The translations under genes and the position numbers were made by a program. Under the pieces are notes generated by a model. The model had not been told where the DNA came from and ran no database searches. It was given only the letters and a program-made list of their open reading frames with translations. Shown piece after piece: positions 44,589 through 52,740 of a stretch of DNA of 64,000 nt. Position 1 is the stretch's first letter, and each line of letters starts with the position of its first letter. Source of the DNA: Chersky-840 sp963764205. GTDB taxonomy: Bacteria; Actinomycetota; Acidimicrobiia; Acidimicrobiales; UBA8190. The stretch spans positions 1,612,001-1,676,000 of the forward strand of contig CAVXRN010000006.1 in NCBI GenBank assembly GCA_963764205.1, in the 5' to 3' direction.

Positions 44589-45284
44589 ATGCCAGGCTCC
44601 AGCGCTCCGGGGCGGGCGCCGTTGCACGTGTACCTGGGTCCCGCGCCCGGGGTGGGGAAGACCTACGCCATGCTCGACGAGGGCTGCCGGCTCGACGCCG
44701 CCGGCGTCGACGTCGTGGTGGGATGGATCGAGACGCACGGTCGAGAGGACACCGCTGCTATGTGCGCCACACTCGAACTAGTGCCCCCCAAGACCGTGAC
44801 GTACCGGGGGGCGCATTTTTCGGAGCTCGACGTCGACGCTCTTCTGAATCGCCGGGCGGCTGTGGCCCTGGTCGACGAGTTGGCCCACTCCAATGTGCCC
44901 GGATCCCGGCACGACAAGCGCTGGCAGGACGTGGACGAGCTCTTGGAGGCGGGGGTGGGAGTCATCACGTCGATCAACGTGCAGCACCTCGAGAGCCTCG
45001 CGACATCGATAGAGCGCCTCATCGGCGTGCGCCCCGCTGAGATGGTCCCTGACTCCTTCATATCCTCGGCCGAACGGGTGGACCTCATCGACGTCAGCCC
45101 CGAAGTCCTCCGCCGGCGTGTGGAGGAGGGGGGTGTGCTGGCCCCCGAGATGACCGGCGTCGCTTTGGTCGGCTTCTTCAACTCTGCCACCCTGACCGCG
45201 TTACGAGATCTGGCGAGCCGCTGGCTCGCAATCAGGGGCCTACGGGTCGACCAAGGCGCGTCGCCGTTCGTCGACCCCACGTAA
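44589..45284 (+). CDS. kdpD: Stand-alone KdpD N-terminal sensor domain
   Basis: 231 aa that match only the cytoplasmic N-terminal domain of KdpD. Walker A 'VYLGPAPGVGKTYAMLDEG', 'VDVVVGWIETHGR' and Walker B-like 'AAVALVDELAHSNVPGSRHDKRWQDVDELL' are all present, then 'VITSINVQHLESL'. The universal-stress, four-helix membrane and histidine-kinase parts of KdpD (about 650 more residues) are absent: the frame stops at 45284 and nothing kinase-like follows. Such short KdpD proteins are known from some cyanobacteria and Deinococcus. No kdpE is in the window. Its task may be to sense K+ or a nucleotide and act on a kinase elsewhere. Confidence 0.9.
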   Translation: MPGSSAPGRAPLHVYLGPAPGVGKTYAMLDEGCRLDAAGVDVVVGWIETHGREDTAAMCATLELVPPKTVTYRGAHFSELDVDALLNRRAAVALVDELAHSNVPGSRHDKRWQDVDELLEAGVGVITSINVQHLESLATSIERLIGVRPAEMVPDSFISSAERVDLIDVSPEVLRRRVEEGGVLAPEMTGVALVGFFNSATLTALRDLASRWLAIRGLRVDQGASPFVDPT

Positions 45285-45417
45285 CGAGCGGATGCGGGAG
45301 GTCTTCTGGCACACCTCCGGTCACGGCGACGCCAACCGCAGATCCCGGTCGCCTGCCGTGCGCACAACTCATCCAGGACGTTGTCCAAACGTCTCTGTCA
45401 TTCGCGTGCTCGGGGCT

Positions 45418-46359
45418 TCAGATTCCCACTTGTCGGATGTCACGGTAGGTCGCCACAATCGCGGACTCCGAATAATGATTTCTGTGTCGGTGCCACCCAT
45501 GCTGTTGTGTGGTCGCCGGCACGCCTGACTCGATCCCCGGGAACTCGGTGGCCGTGCCCGACTGGGTGTCGGGCGGTGTGGGGCCTGGATCGACCGTCGG
45601 AATGCTCGTCGACGACTGCTGGTAGACGAAACTCAAGGCGTTAGACGTACCTGAAGCCGTCGTGATCGTGACCGGCACGGTCGGAGGTGGGTCGGACATG
45701 GCCGGGACCGTCACCGTGCAGTTCGTTTGGATCGGGCACACCGTCGGTGCCACCTGTCCGTTGAAACTGACCACAACGCTGCCATCCGAGCTCAGGAACC
45801 CGGTGCCGACGACGGCCACTGACTGCCCTGCGGAGCCGCTCGACGGGGTCAGGGCGGACAGTACCGGCCCTGATCCAGATGACGCCGTGGCGGTGGGGGA
45901 GGGCGCCGTCGTGGGTGAAGACGCAGTCGAGGGGGAGGGCGTGGGCAAGGGAGCCGTCGTAGTGGGCGTCGAACGTGGCTTCGTCGGGAGCGTGACGGCG
46001 ATCCCGGGGCGCGCCGAACGAAGCGTGGTTGCCGAGCCGCGATGCGCCACCACCGAGATTCCCAGGCTCACCCCCGCGACGACGAGGACGGCAGCCACCA
46101 GCGCAATCGACGCCATGAGGCGGCGTTCGCGATTTCTCGCCGCCTCCTTGACCGGCGGTGCCGGAGCTACCACCGCGTGGGGATCCGCCCTCGGCGCTCG
46201 AATGTCGTGCCTGGTTTCGGGGCCCCTCCCGGCGACGCTTTCACGCGACCGCCGAGCGGCCTCGGCCATCGCGCTCAGGACGCGGGGGCTCAGGTCGGGC
46301 TGGGTATTCAGTTTGGTCAGTCGGGTCCGCGCCGGGCCCCCGGTCTGTTTCCGCGCCAT
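45418..46359 (-). CDS. Membrane-anchored IPT/TIG domain protein
   Basis: About 313 aa. A charged cytoplasmic N-terminus (MARKQTGGPARTRLTKLN...) leads to one membrane helix 'MASIALVAAVLVVAGVSLGISVV' (about residues 83-105). A long Pro/Thr/Ser linker follows (PTTTAPLPTPSPSTASSPTTAPSPT), then an external IPT/TIG Ig-like domain 'LSALTPSSGSAGQSVAVVGTGF' to 'TSNALSFVY'. The extreme C-terminus (HGWHRHRNHYSES) is His-rich and may reflect a shift. A cell-surface or signalling role is inferred from topology only. The N-terminal 'LNTQPDLSPRVLSAMAEAARRSRES' resembles anti-sigma-like cytoplasmic tails but is not conclusive. Confidence 0.65.
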   Translation of the reverse strand: MARKQTGGPARTRLTKLNTQPDLSPRVLSAMAEAARRSRESVAGRGPETRHDIRAPRADPHAVVAPAPPVKEAARNRERRLMASIALVAAVLVVAGVSLGISVVAHRGSATTLRSARPGIAVTLPTKPRSTPTTTAPLPTPSPSTASSPTTAPSPTATASSGSGPVLSALTPSSGSAGQSVAVVGTGFLSSDGSVVVSFNGQVAPTVCPIQTNCTVTVPAMSDPPPTVPVTITTASGTSNALSFVYQQSSTSIPTVDPGPTPPDTQSGTATEFPGIESGVPATTQQHGWHRHRNHYSESAIVATYRDIRQVGI

Positions 46360-46609
46360 GACGGTAACTCCAGGTTGGCTCTCTTCCCACCGGTGTGGTG
46401 ATGCCCGCTTTTCACCGTCATGCATCATCCCACCGGTGCCGGGCCCACCGCGTTCGGGGAAGGCGGGTCGCGGCGAGGATCAGAAACGTCCTGCTCAGGG
46501 GCTCAAATGCAAAGCTGCCGGAGCCACGACACTCCAAGAGCCGTCGCCACGTACTGCCGACACCACGTTCGGTGAATACGGGCCACGGGCCGAAGACCTG
46601 GGAGCGGGG

Positions 46610-46906
46610 TCACGGATCGCTCTGATCCCTCCACAGGCGAGCGCCATCGGTCAAGACAAGACGGACCAGCTCGGTGCAAGACTCCACCCGGACCTTGGCG
46701 AAGGCATGGTTGAGGTGGCCTTCGACCGTCCGGACGCTCATCCCGAGTCGTTCCGCGATCGCCTTGGGGCGAGCACGGTGGTTCCCGGGCCCGCTGCCCC
46801 GCATCGCGACCACAAGCTCTTCGCGAGGCATCGTCTTCAACAGGTAACCCATCGCTCCCGCATCGAGGGCAGAGCGCACGAATCGCTCGTCGCTTCGCCG
46901 AGATGT
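46610..46906 (-). pseudogene. LuxR-type response regulator remnant
   Basis: The minus-strand frame encodes the end of a receiver domain ('DERFVRSALDAGAMGYLLKTMPREELVVAMRG') and a LuxR helix-turn-helix ('PKAIAERLGMSVRTVEGHLNHAFAKVRVESCTELVRLVL'). The linker and first HTH helix normally between them (LTPRE.EVL.) are missing, about 15 codons, and the first two thirds of the receiver domain cannot be found upstream. This is a true deletion, not one base, so the gene is dead. No sensor kinase is adjacent. Confidence 0.7.
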
Positions 46907-47329
46907 GGGCTGCTTGGGTTCGCGCTCGTTGGCCGGGGCAACGGCAGCGGTAGGCGATGGTATTTGGCGATCGGCGACCCTCCCAGCGACGATGGGAGCA
47001 GCGATTATGTCCCTGCCAGCGTCGACCCCCCTGGCAGTCCACCAGTGCCCCGGCATCGAGGAGTTCACCTAAGTTTCGGTTGCCCCGAAAGCGACGGTGG
47101 GGGAAGCTACAACTGAGAGGAAGTTGATTCGGGATACGGCCCGACCCGGCGGGTTGCGAGTGCATCGATCGGGGGCCACGCATGGACAAGCGCGTCGCTA
47201 GGCAAGCGAAAGTGCGATCGACCGATTGTGGTGTCGTCGGTACGAGCGCAATGAGGGGTTGCTCGTACAGGTTGTAATCCGCACTGAAGGATCGCCACCC
47301 TCCGGATCGTCGTCACTGGAGGCAGCTCG
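46907..47329. other. Intergenic, nothing recognised
   Basis: About 420 bp between the LuxR remnant and the pentapeptide gene. No receiver-domain sequence remains. The last bases hold the RBS GGAGG. Confidence 0.45.
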
Positions 47330-48229
47330 ATGCACGGTAACCGCAGACGCGCCCTCAGCACCTACGCATCGAAAGTCCGGGAAACACATCGCTCTGGCGG
47401 GATCCGACGTGCCCGAGGGTTGATTGCAATCGGGCTCTTCGTGAGCCTGGCGCTCGTGACCGGGCAACAGGGGGCCGCCGCCGCGCCGACCTGTGTGCCC
47501 GCGCCGAAGGCGGTCCTCGTGCAGTGCAACTTCGACGGAATGAACCTCAGCGGGGCCCAGCTTGCGGATTCCGACCTCACCGGCGACTCCTTCGTGGGCG
47601 CCGATCTCAGCGACGCGCACCTTACGAGTGCCCAGTTCATCGGAGCGGACCTTGCCCGAGCCAACTTCACCCATGCCACCATGGCGCACGTACACATGGT
47701 GCGCTGCAATGTCACAGACACGATCCTGGGTGCAGACCTGTACCGGGTCTATTCCGAAGGGCTCGTCGGCATGCCGGTCCAGTTGCCGAAGGGATGGATG
47801 GTCGTCGATGACTACCTGATCGGTCCGTCGGCGAAACTGCCCTACGCCAAGCTCGCCAAGGCCGACTTGGCTGCCGCGCACCTTGCGGACTCGTACCTCT
47901 TCGGTGCGGACCTGGCCGGCGCTGACCTCTCTAACGCCAGGTTGATCGGATCCCATTTAGGCAGAGCCGATCTCCAAGGCGCCAATCTCTCCCACGCCGA
48001 CGCCCGCGCCGCGGAGTTCCGATTTGCCAACCTGAACGGGGCGAACCTCACCGGCGCCGTGATCCAGGGTTCCAACCTGAGAAGCGTCTCGCTCGTTCAC
48101 GCCAAGTTGGTCGGCGTGGTGTGGCGCAACGACGTGTGCCCGGATGGAACCGAGAGCAAGGCGGCGGGGAACACCTGCGCCGGCAACCTTCAGCTCCACG
48201 GCCATCCAAGCGGGCGACAACGCGCATAG
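47330..48229 (+). CDS. Secreted pentapeptide-repeat protein
   Basis: 299 aa. Signal-peptide-like segment 'GLIAIGLFVSLALVTGQQGAAAA' (about residues 30-52). Then two blocks of pentapeptide repeats A(D/N)LXX ('NLSGAQLADSDLTGDSFVGADLSDAHLTSAQF', and 'ADLAGADLSNARLIGSHLGRADLQGANLSHADARAAEFRFANLNGANLTGA'), split by a 45-aa non-repeat insert around 'LPKGWMVVDDYLIGP'. The repeats form a right-handed quadrilateral helix. The C-terminal 'WRNDVCPDGTESKAAGNTCAGNL' pairs two Cys in a cap motif often seen in secreted members. RBS GGAGG precedes the ATG. Function unknown. Confidence 0.85.
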   Translation: MHGNRRRALSTYASKVRETHRSGGIRRARGLIAIGLFVSLALVTGQQGAAAAPTCVPAPKAVLVQCNFDGMNLSGAQLADSDLTGDSFVGADLSDAHLTSAQFIGADLARANFTHATMAHVHMVRCNVTDTILGADLYRVYSEGLVGMPVQLPKGWMVVDDYLIGPSAKLPYAKLAKADLAAAHLADSYLFGADLAGADLSNARLIGSHLGRADLQGANLSHADARAAEFRFANLNGANLTGAVIQGSNLRSVSLVHAKLVGVVWRNDVCPDGTESKAAGNTCAGNLQLHGHPSGRQRA

Positions 48230-48481
48230 CGGAAGTCTTTTCGGTGATCTCCCGACGGAGTGGGTGGCAGTTGTAATTCCGTACGTAGGGGTGCGGAACC
48301 AGTCCGAGACGGCGTGCGTTGACGATCATCGGACGATGTCGGTGCCGAGAAACGTCATACGAGTGGCTCGCACGGCAATTCTGGGTGGTGCTGAACATCC
48401 CTTGCGACGACGGCTTCGAGCTGACGGCGGTGTCTCACCAGGCAACGGGACACACCGCGAGCCCAGTTGACCCTGAGTGGT
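48230..48481. other. Convergent intergenic region
   Basis: About 250 bp between the pentapeptide gene and the end of the leftward catabolic operon. No feature is certain. Confidence 0.4.
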
Positions 48482-49156
48482 TCAGCTCCTTGGCTCCGGA
48501 CGGGCGCCAGCGCCGTAGACAATGTCGGCGCGTTCGGAATCCCAGCAGTTGTGGAACACGACGTCGCTCACAGGCCGTCGCCGCACCGGGCCGTGGTGCC
48601 CTCGAGGCCAGCCGATGACGATGTGGCCCGCGAGCACCCAGCCGTCGGGGATCCCGATCGCCTGGCGCAGCAGCTGCTCACCGTCGTAGGCCGCCCAACT
48701 GGTCGGGCAAGCGCCCAGACCTTGCGCTCTGGCGGCGAGATAGAAGTTCTGCACGGCGGGGAAGATGGATGCACCCTGCAAGAAGTCGGAGGAGAACTCG
48801 TTGTGGTACGCGACGAACAGCACCGACGTCCGCTGTCGGGCGAGATCATGCAGCTCATAGGTGGCACGGTTGAGGCGTGCGTGGCGGGAGGTGTCGTCCG
48901 CGGCGGGTCGGCTCATGCCGTAGATGAGTTCGATGACCTTCAGTGCAGCGTCGGCTGCTTGCTGTACCACCGCTCGCATCTCGGGCGAGTCGAGGACGAT
49001 GAAGCGCCAGTGCTGAGCGTTCCCGCCGCTCGGCGCCCACGTCGCCGCCTCGAGACACCGACGGAGCGTGACCTCGTCGACTGGCTCATCGGTAAAGCGG
49101 CGGATGGCACGGGCGGTGGCGAGCACTTCCCAAAAATCCTCTGTTGCCCGATTCAT
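48482..49156 (-). CDS. Nitroreductase family FMN oxidoreductase
   Basis: 224 aa with the nitroreductase fold. 'EVLATARAIRRFTDEPVDEVTLRRCLEAATWAPSGGNAQHWRFIVL' holds the FMN-phosphate Arg-Arg and the 'ApSggN.Q.w.f' motif. The C-terminal block 'LGACPTSWAAYDGEQLLRQAIGIPDGWVLAGHIVIGWPRG' completes the FMN site. Enzymes of this family reduce or dehydrogenate ring compounds and amides. It is the last gene of the leftward catabolic operon and overlaps the amidohydrolase stop by 4 nt. Confidence 0.9.
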   Translation of the reverse strand: MNRATEDFWEVLATARAIRRFTDEPVDEVTLRRCLEAATWAPSGGNAQHWRFIVLDSPEMRAVVQQAADAALKVIELIYGMSRPAADDTSRHARLNRATYELHDLARQRTSVLFVAYHNEFSSDFLQGASIFPAVQNFYLAARAQGLGACPTSWAAYDGEQLLRQAIGIPDGWVLAGHIVIGWPRGHHGPVRRRPVSDVVFHNCWDSERADIVYGAGARPEPRS

Positions 49157-50407
49157 GCCGTCGGCAGGCCCGGGCGCTTGGCGACCTTTCCGTCCTTCAT
49201 GACGAAGGGCACCCTCCGGAACCTTGTGATGTCGGTGAGGGGGTCGCCGATGAGGCCAATGAGGTCGGCGAGCATCCCGGGGGCGATGCGACCGAGGTCG
49301 GGGGTGTCGATGAGCTCGGCGGCGACAGTCGTGGCGGAGCGGATGGCCTGGATCGGGCTCATGCCACGTTTGACCAGCACCTCGAGCTCCTCTGCGTTGC
49401 GGCCGTGGAAGATCGCAGGGGCATCGGTGCCCAGTGCCACCTTGACGCCGGCCTCGATCGCCTTCGACAGGGACTCCTTGGCCTTGGGAAAGACCTCGGC
49501 CGCCTTGGCCTGGAGGGACTCGGGCTGGTTGGAGATGTCCCAGTTCTCAGTGAGGGCAGACGTCGAGACGAGGAAGGTGCCGGTGTCGACCAGCCGTTGG
49601 ATCGTGTCGTCGCCGATCATCATCCCGTGCTCGATGCAATCGATGCCTGCGTCGATCGCCGCGTTGACGGCCACGTCGCCGTGGCAGTGCGTCGCCACCC
49701 GGAGGCCCCGGCGATGTGTTTCGTCGGCGATGGCGGCGAGCTCCTCGTTGGAGTACTGCTGCGCGCCCGGCGGGCCGGTGGGTGTCATCACGCCGCCCGA
49801 AGCGCAGCACTTGATGAGCTTGGCGCCGTGGGTGATCTGATAACGGACCGCCTTGCGGACCTCGTCGATCCCGTCGGCGATGCCCTCCTCGACGGTCATC
49901 CGCATGATGCCCGGAGCCAGGCCGCTCTGCGCGCTCGGATCGAGATGGCCCCCCGTCGGGCAGATGGCGTGGCCGGCGGGGACGACCCGCGGTCCTTCGA
50001 CCCAGCCCGCCGCGATCGCATCGGCGAGGGCGACGTCCACGAGATAGCCACCGGTCTTGATGAACAGGCCGAGGTTGCGCACCGTCGTGAAACCGGCCCG
50101 CAGCGTCCGCCGGCCGTTGGCGACCGCTCGTAGGCCCATCTTCACCGGATCCATCCGAACCGGATCCGACAGCCCGGCACCGGGCCCGCCGAGCACGAGG
50201 TCGACTTCCATGTCCATGAGGCCCGGCACCAGCGTCAGGTCGGACAGGTCGATCACCTCGTCGACGTCGGATGCCGACGGTGGCGTCGTCGGTCACCGAG
50301 GTGATGCGGTTCCCCTCGATCACGATGCTGGCGCCCTCGAGAACTTCGCCGAGGTCGACGTCGAGGACACCCTTGGCGCGCACGACGGTGGTGGTCTGGT
50401 CGGACAT
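49153..50407 (-). CDS. Amidohydrolase without the usual HxH motif, one frameshift
   Basis: Metal-dependent amidohydrolase of 417 aa after one shift. From ATG 50407 it reads 'TTVVRAKGVLDVDLGEVLEGASIVIEGNRITSV'; near 50270 the frame changes to 'DVDEVIDLSDLTLVPGLMDMEVDLVLGG' (length is 3n+1, so one extra base). Later ligands are in place: Lys in 'THGAKLIKCCASGG', His in 'VATHCHGDV', His in 'CIEHGMM', Asp in 'VALGTDAPA'. At strand 1, where this superfamily has D-x-HxH ('PGLIDMHVHL'), the sequence is 'PGLMDMEVDL': Glu and Asp replace both His. Metal binding may differ. Substrate unknown; it is in the catabolic operon. Confidence 0.85.
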
Positions 50408-50455
50408 GGAGTGGATCCCTTTCAGTGAGAGGGCGGCTCGAACGCTCGGTTCAGG

Positions 50456-50587
50456 CTAGATCGCCGCCCTCGACGGCGAGCGTCGTACCGGTCACGAATC
50501 ATGAGAGGTCGCTCGGACAGGACGTCGCGACTCGGGCGATGTCGTCGACGACCGCTCTGGGGCGGGCATCAGGGTCCAGAGGCAGCG
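50456..50587 (-). pseudogene. SDR C-terminal remnant
   Basis: On the minus strand 'RAVVDDIARVATSCPSDLS-stop-FVTGTTLAVEGGDLA-stop' is clearly the last part of a short-chain dehydrogenase (usual: DIA.a..fLaSd.ssfvTGt.l.vDGG). An in-frame TGA splits it and the first 200 residues are gone. A 15-bp tandem repeat replaces the upstream part. It lies between an intact SDR and the amidohydrolase. Confidence 0.65.
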
Positions 50588-50632
50588 CCCAATGGAGCGG
50601 CCCCCAATGGAGCGGCCCCCAGCGGAGCGGCT
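50588..50632 (+). repeat. 15-bp tandem repeat, three units
   Basis: CCCAATGGAGCGGCC occurs twice exactly (50588-50602, 50603-50617) and once with three changes (50618-50632). The last unit runs into the stop codon of the SDR gene. Confidence 0.85.
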
Positions 50633-51498
50633 CATGGCGCGGCGCGCCCGGATCCGCTCTCCGCTTCCCACCGCTCGATGTCGTCAAAGCAAGCCTCCAC
50701 GATGTCGGAGTACATCTCGCGGAAGCTCTGTCGTTGCTCGGAGTGATCGAAGACGAACGGTCGGTTGTTCCGCACGGCCCGCAGCACGATGGGAGCGACG
50801 TCCTCAGGGGTGAGGAACCGCAGCCGGTTGTCCTTGAACGACGCCTTGGGGACAATCATCTGCTCGCCACTGGGTCCGCCGAAGCGCTCCGGCCGATACT
50901 TGGCGTTGTTGTCCCGCATGCCGTTGAGCACGCCACCGGGGCAGTAGATCGTGCAGAACACGTCGTGCTCCTCGACTTCGAGCTGCATACTGCGCACGAA
51001 TCCGATCACGCCCATCTTGGTCCCGGCGTATGCGGTGTGCACTGGAACGAGTGTCGGGATGAGGCCGGCCATGGAGGCGGTGGCCATGACGTGACCGCCG
51101 CCCGCTTCGATCATGTCGGGCAGGAAGGTGAGCGTCGTCCACACAACGCCTTTGAAGTTCACCTCGGTCATCCAGTCGAGTTCGTTCTCGGTGAGCTCGG
51201 TCACCGGCATGAACGATGTCGCCCCTGCGTTGGCGAACACGAGTTGGATGGTCCCGAGCGCTGCGTTGGCTTCGGCCTTCATCTGCTCGATCGACGATCG
51301 GTCCGAGACGTCACAGTGGATCGCGACGGCCTTGCCGCCCGCCTCGTCTATCTCCTCGGCGACATTGCGGGCCTTCTCCGGCAGGATGTCAGCGACTGCC
51401 ACGGAGGCACCCTGGCGCGCCAGTTCCTTCGCCAGGCCCATGCCGATGCCGCTGCCGCCGCCGGTGACCACGGCGGCTTTGCCGCTGAGCTCGGTCAT
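50632..51498 (-). CDS. Short-chain dehydrogenase/reductase (SDR)
   Basis: Classical-type SDR of 288 aa. 'KAAVVTGGGSGIGMGLAKELARQG' (TGxxxGIG), 'CDVSD', 'VFANAGATSF' (NAG), Ser in 'HVMATASMAGLI' and the catalytic Tyr-Lys in 'AYAGTKMGVIGF' are all in place. A longer C-terminal part (about 90 aa after the active site) suggests a bulky substrate. It overlaps the NTF2-like gene by 4 nt and would oxidise or reduce an alcohol/ketone in the catabolic route. Confidence 0.92.
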   Translation of the reverse strand: MTELSGKAAVVTGGGSGIGMGLAKELARQGASVAVADILPEKARNVAEEIDEAGGKAVAIHCDVSDRSSIEQMKAEANAALGTIQLVFANAGATSFMPVTELTENELDWMTEVNFKGVVWTTLTFLPDMIEAGGGHVMATASMAGLIPTLVPVHTAYAGTKMGVIGFVRSMQLEVEEHDVFCTIYCPGGVLNGMRDNNAKYRPERFGGPSGEQMIVPKASFKDNRLRFLTPEDVAPIVLRAVRNNRPFVFDHSEQRQSFREMYSDIVEACFDDIERWEAESGSGRAAP

Positions 51499-51905
51499 GA
51501 GCTCTCCGCCGACATGTGCGTGCCGAGGATCGTAAAGGTGCGACGCGCGAACTTCCAGCTGTCGGAGGTGCGCTTGCACTCGTCGACGTACTGTCCGACG
51601 ACATCCATCAAACCGGGGCGATTACGGAACTTGGCGGACTCGCGGATAAGCGAGCGGGCCGAGGCCGTGTCTCGGTCGACGACGATGACGGCGGGTGCGT
51701 TGATCTGCACCAGGTACTCGATCGGCGCCATCAGCGCCGTCATCGTCGAACGGATGTTGTCGCGTCCCTGGACGAGGATCTCCATTCCCGGGACCTCCCA
51801 GATGCCATCGGGCAGGAAGGTCGTCATCATCTGGTCGTAGTCAAACTTGCTGGCACCTTCGTGGTAGATGCTGATCAACTCCTGGATCTCAACCTTGTCG
51901 ATCAT
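51495..51905 (-). CDS. NTF2-like (SnoaL/ring-dehydratase-like) protein
   Basis: 136 aa with the cone-shaped NTF2-like fold pattern: 'IQELISIYHEGASKFDYDQMMTTFLPDGIWEVPGM' at the start, 'APIEYLVQINAPAVIVVDRDTASARSLIRE' in the middle strands and 'DECKRTSDSWKFARRTFTILGTHM' at the end. Such small proteins act as dehydratases, isomerases or hydrolases in aromatic, steroid and polyketide pathways. It overlaps the TauD gene by 17 nt and the SDR gene by 4 nt. Confidence 0.82.
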   Translation of the reverse strand: MIDKVEIQELISIYHEGASKFDYDQMMTTFLPDGIWEVPGMEILVQGRDNIRSTMTALMAPIEYLVQINAPAVIVVDRDTASARSLIRESAKFRNRPGLMDVVGQYVDECKRTSDSWKFARRTFTILGTHMSAESS

Positions 51906-52740
51906 CGTGTTCCTTGGCGGTGTCGAACGGCTCGTCTCCGAGCAGCGTCGTGCGATGGAGCCTGCGTCCGTAGTCCGGGTCGTACTCTCTGACGCGGTGC
52001 ATGGCGCCGGTGTTGTTCCAGATGACGAGGTCGTTGATCTCCCACTCATGCACGTAGACGAACTGCGGCTGGGTCGCCCATACCAGCAACCGGCTGAGGA
52101 GCGCCTGGCCCTTGTCCTCGTCCATGTCGACAACGGCCCGGGCGCTGTTGCTCAGGACCAGTGAGTTGCGGCCCGAACGGTGGTGCCAGACGAGTGGGTG
52201 AGTCTTCACGGGCATGCGCTTCCAGGCGGCCAGCTGCTTCTCGGTCGGGTCCGGGAACGCTTCGAGGAAGGCGGTCTCCATGCAGTGGACCACTCGTACG
52301 TCGTCCAGCTGCTCCTTCTCGTCGTCAGGCAGATCGTCGTAGGCGGCGTAGGTGTTGACGAACTCGGTCTGTCCCCCTGTCGGAGTGAGGACCTTGGCGC
52401 TGAGCATGGAGGCGAGCGGTGGAACGTCAAGGTCGGTCCGGTCGATGTGCCAGAAGAACGTTGCTCGGTTGATCGACGCGCCGACCGGGTTGTGCTTCTT
52501 GTCGAAGGTGACCTTGTAGATGTCGCCGACGACACTGGACTCGACGTCTCCCAGCGTGCGTGCGATGGCGACTTGCTGTTCGTCGTCGACCTCGATCCTT
52601 CGAATGGCAACCACACTGCGTTTCTCGAGCAGCTCGAGTAGCGCGGGTGCCCGCGTGCCACTGAGGAGTGTCGGTAGATCCGTCTCGACGAGCGACCCGA
52701 CGCGAGGCGTGAGGTCCGTGTGGGTCAGGCCGCCTGTCAT
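51889..52740 (-). CDS. TauD/TfdA family dioxygenase
   Basis: Fe(II)/2-oxoglutarate-dependent dioxygenase of 283 aa. The facial triad is visible: 'TFFWHIDRTDLD' (HxD) and the distal His in 'NNTGAMHRVREYDPDYGRRLHRTTLLG', with the 2OG-binding Arg in 'RLHRTTL'. ATG 52740 overlaps the PhyH stop by 4 nt. The longer frame upstream belongs to the PhyH gene in another phase. It would hydroxylate the catabolic substrate or cleave an ether or C-S/C-N bond. Confidence 0.9.
   Translation of the reverse strand: MTGGLTHTDLTPRVGSLVETDLPTLLSGTRAPALLELLEKRSVVAIRRIEVDDEQQVAIARTLGDVESSVVGDIYKVTFDKKHNPVGASINRATFFWHIDRTDLDVPPLASMLSAKVLTPTGGQTEFVNTYAAYDDLPDDEKEQLDDVRVVHCMETAFLEAFPDPTEKQLAAWKRMPVKTHPLVWHHRSGRNSLVLSNSARAVVDMDEDKGQALLSRLLVWATQPQFVYVHEWEINDLVIWNNTGAMHRVREYDPDYGRRLHRTTLLGDEPFDTAKEHDDRQG

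Noticed and set aside
50588..50632. 15-bp tandem repeats as coding repeats of a longer SDR
   Set aside because: The repeat lies at and after the SDR stop codon; the SDR already has its full active-site set and a normal length.
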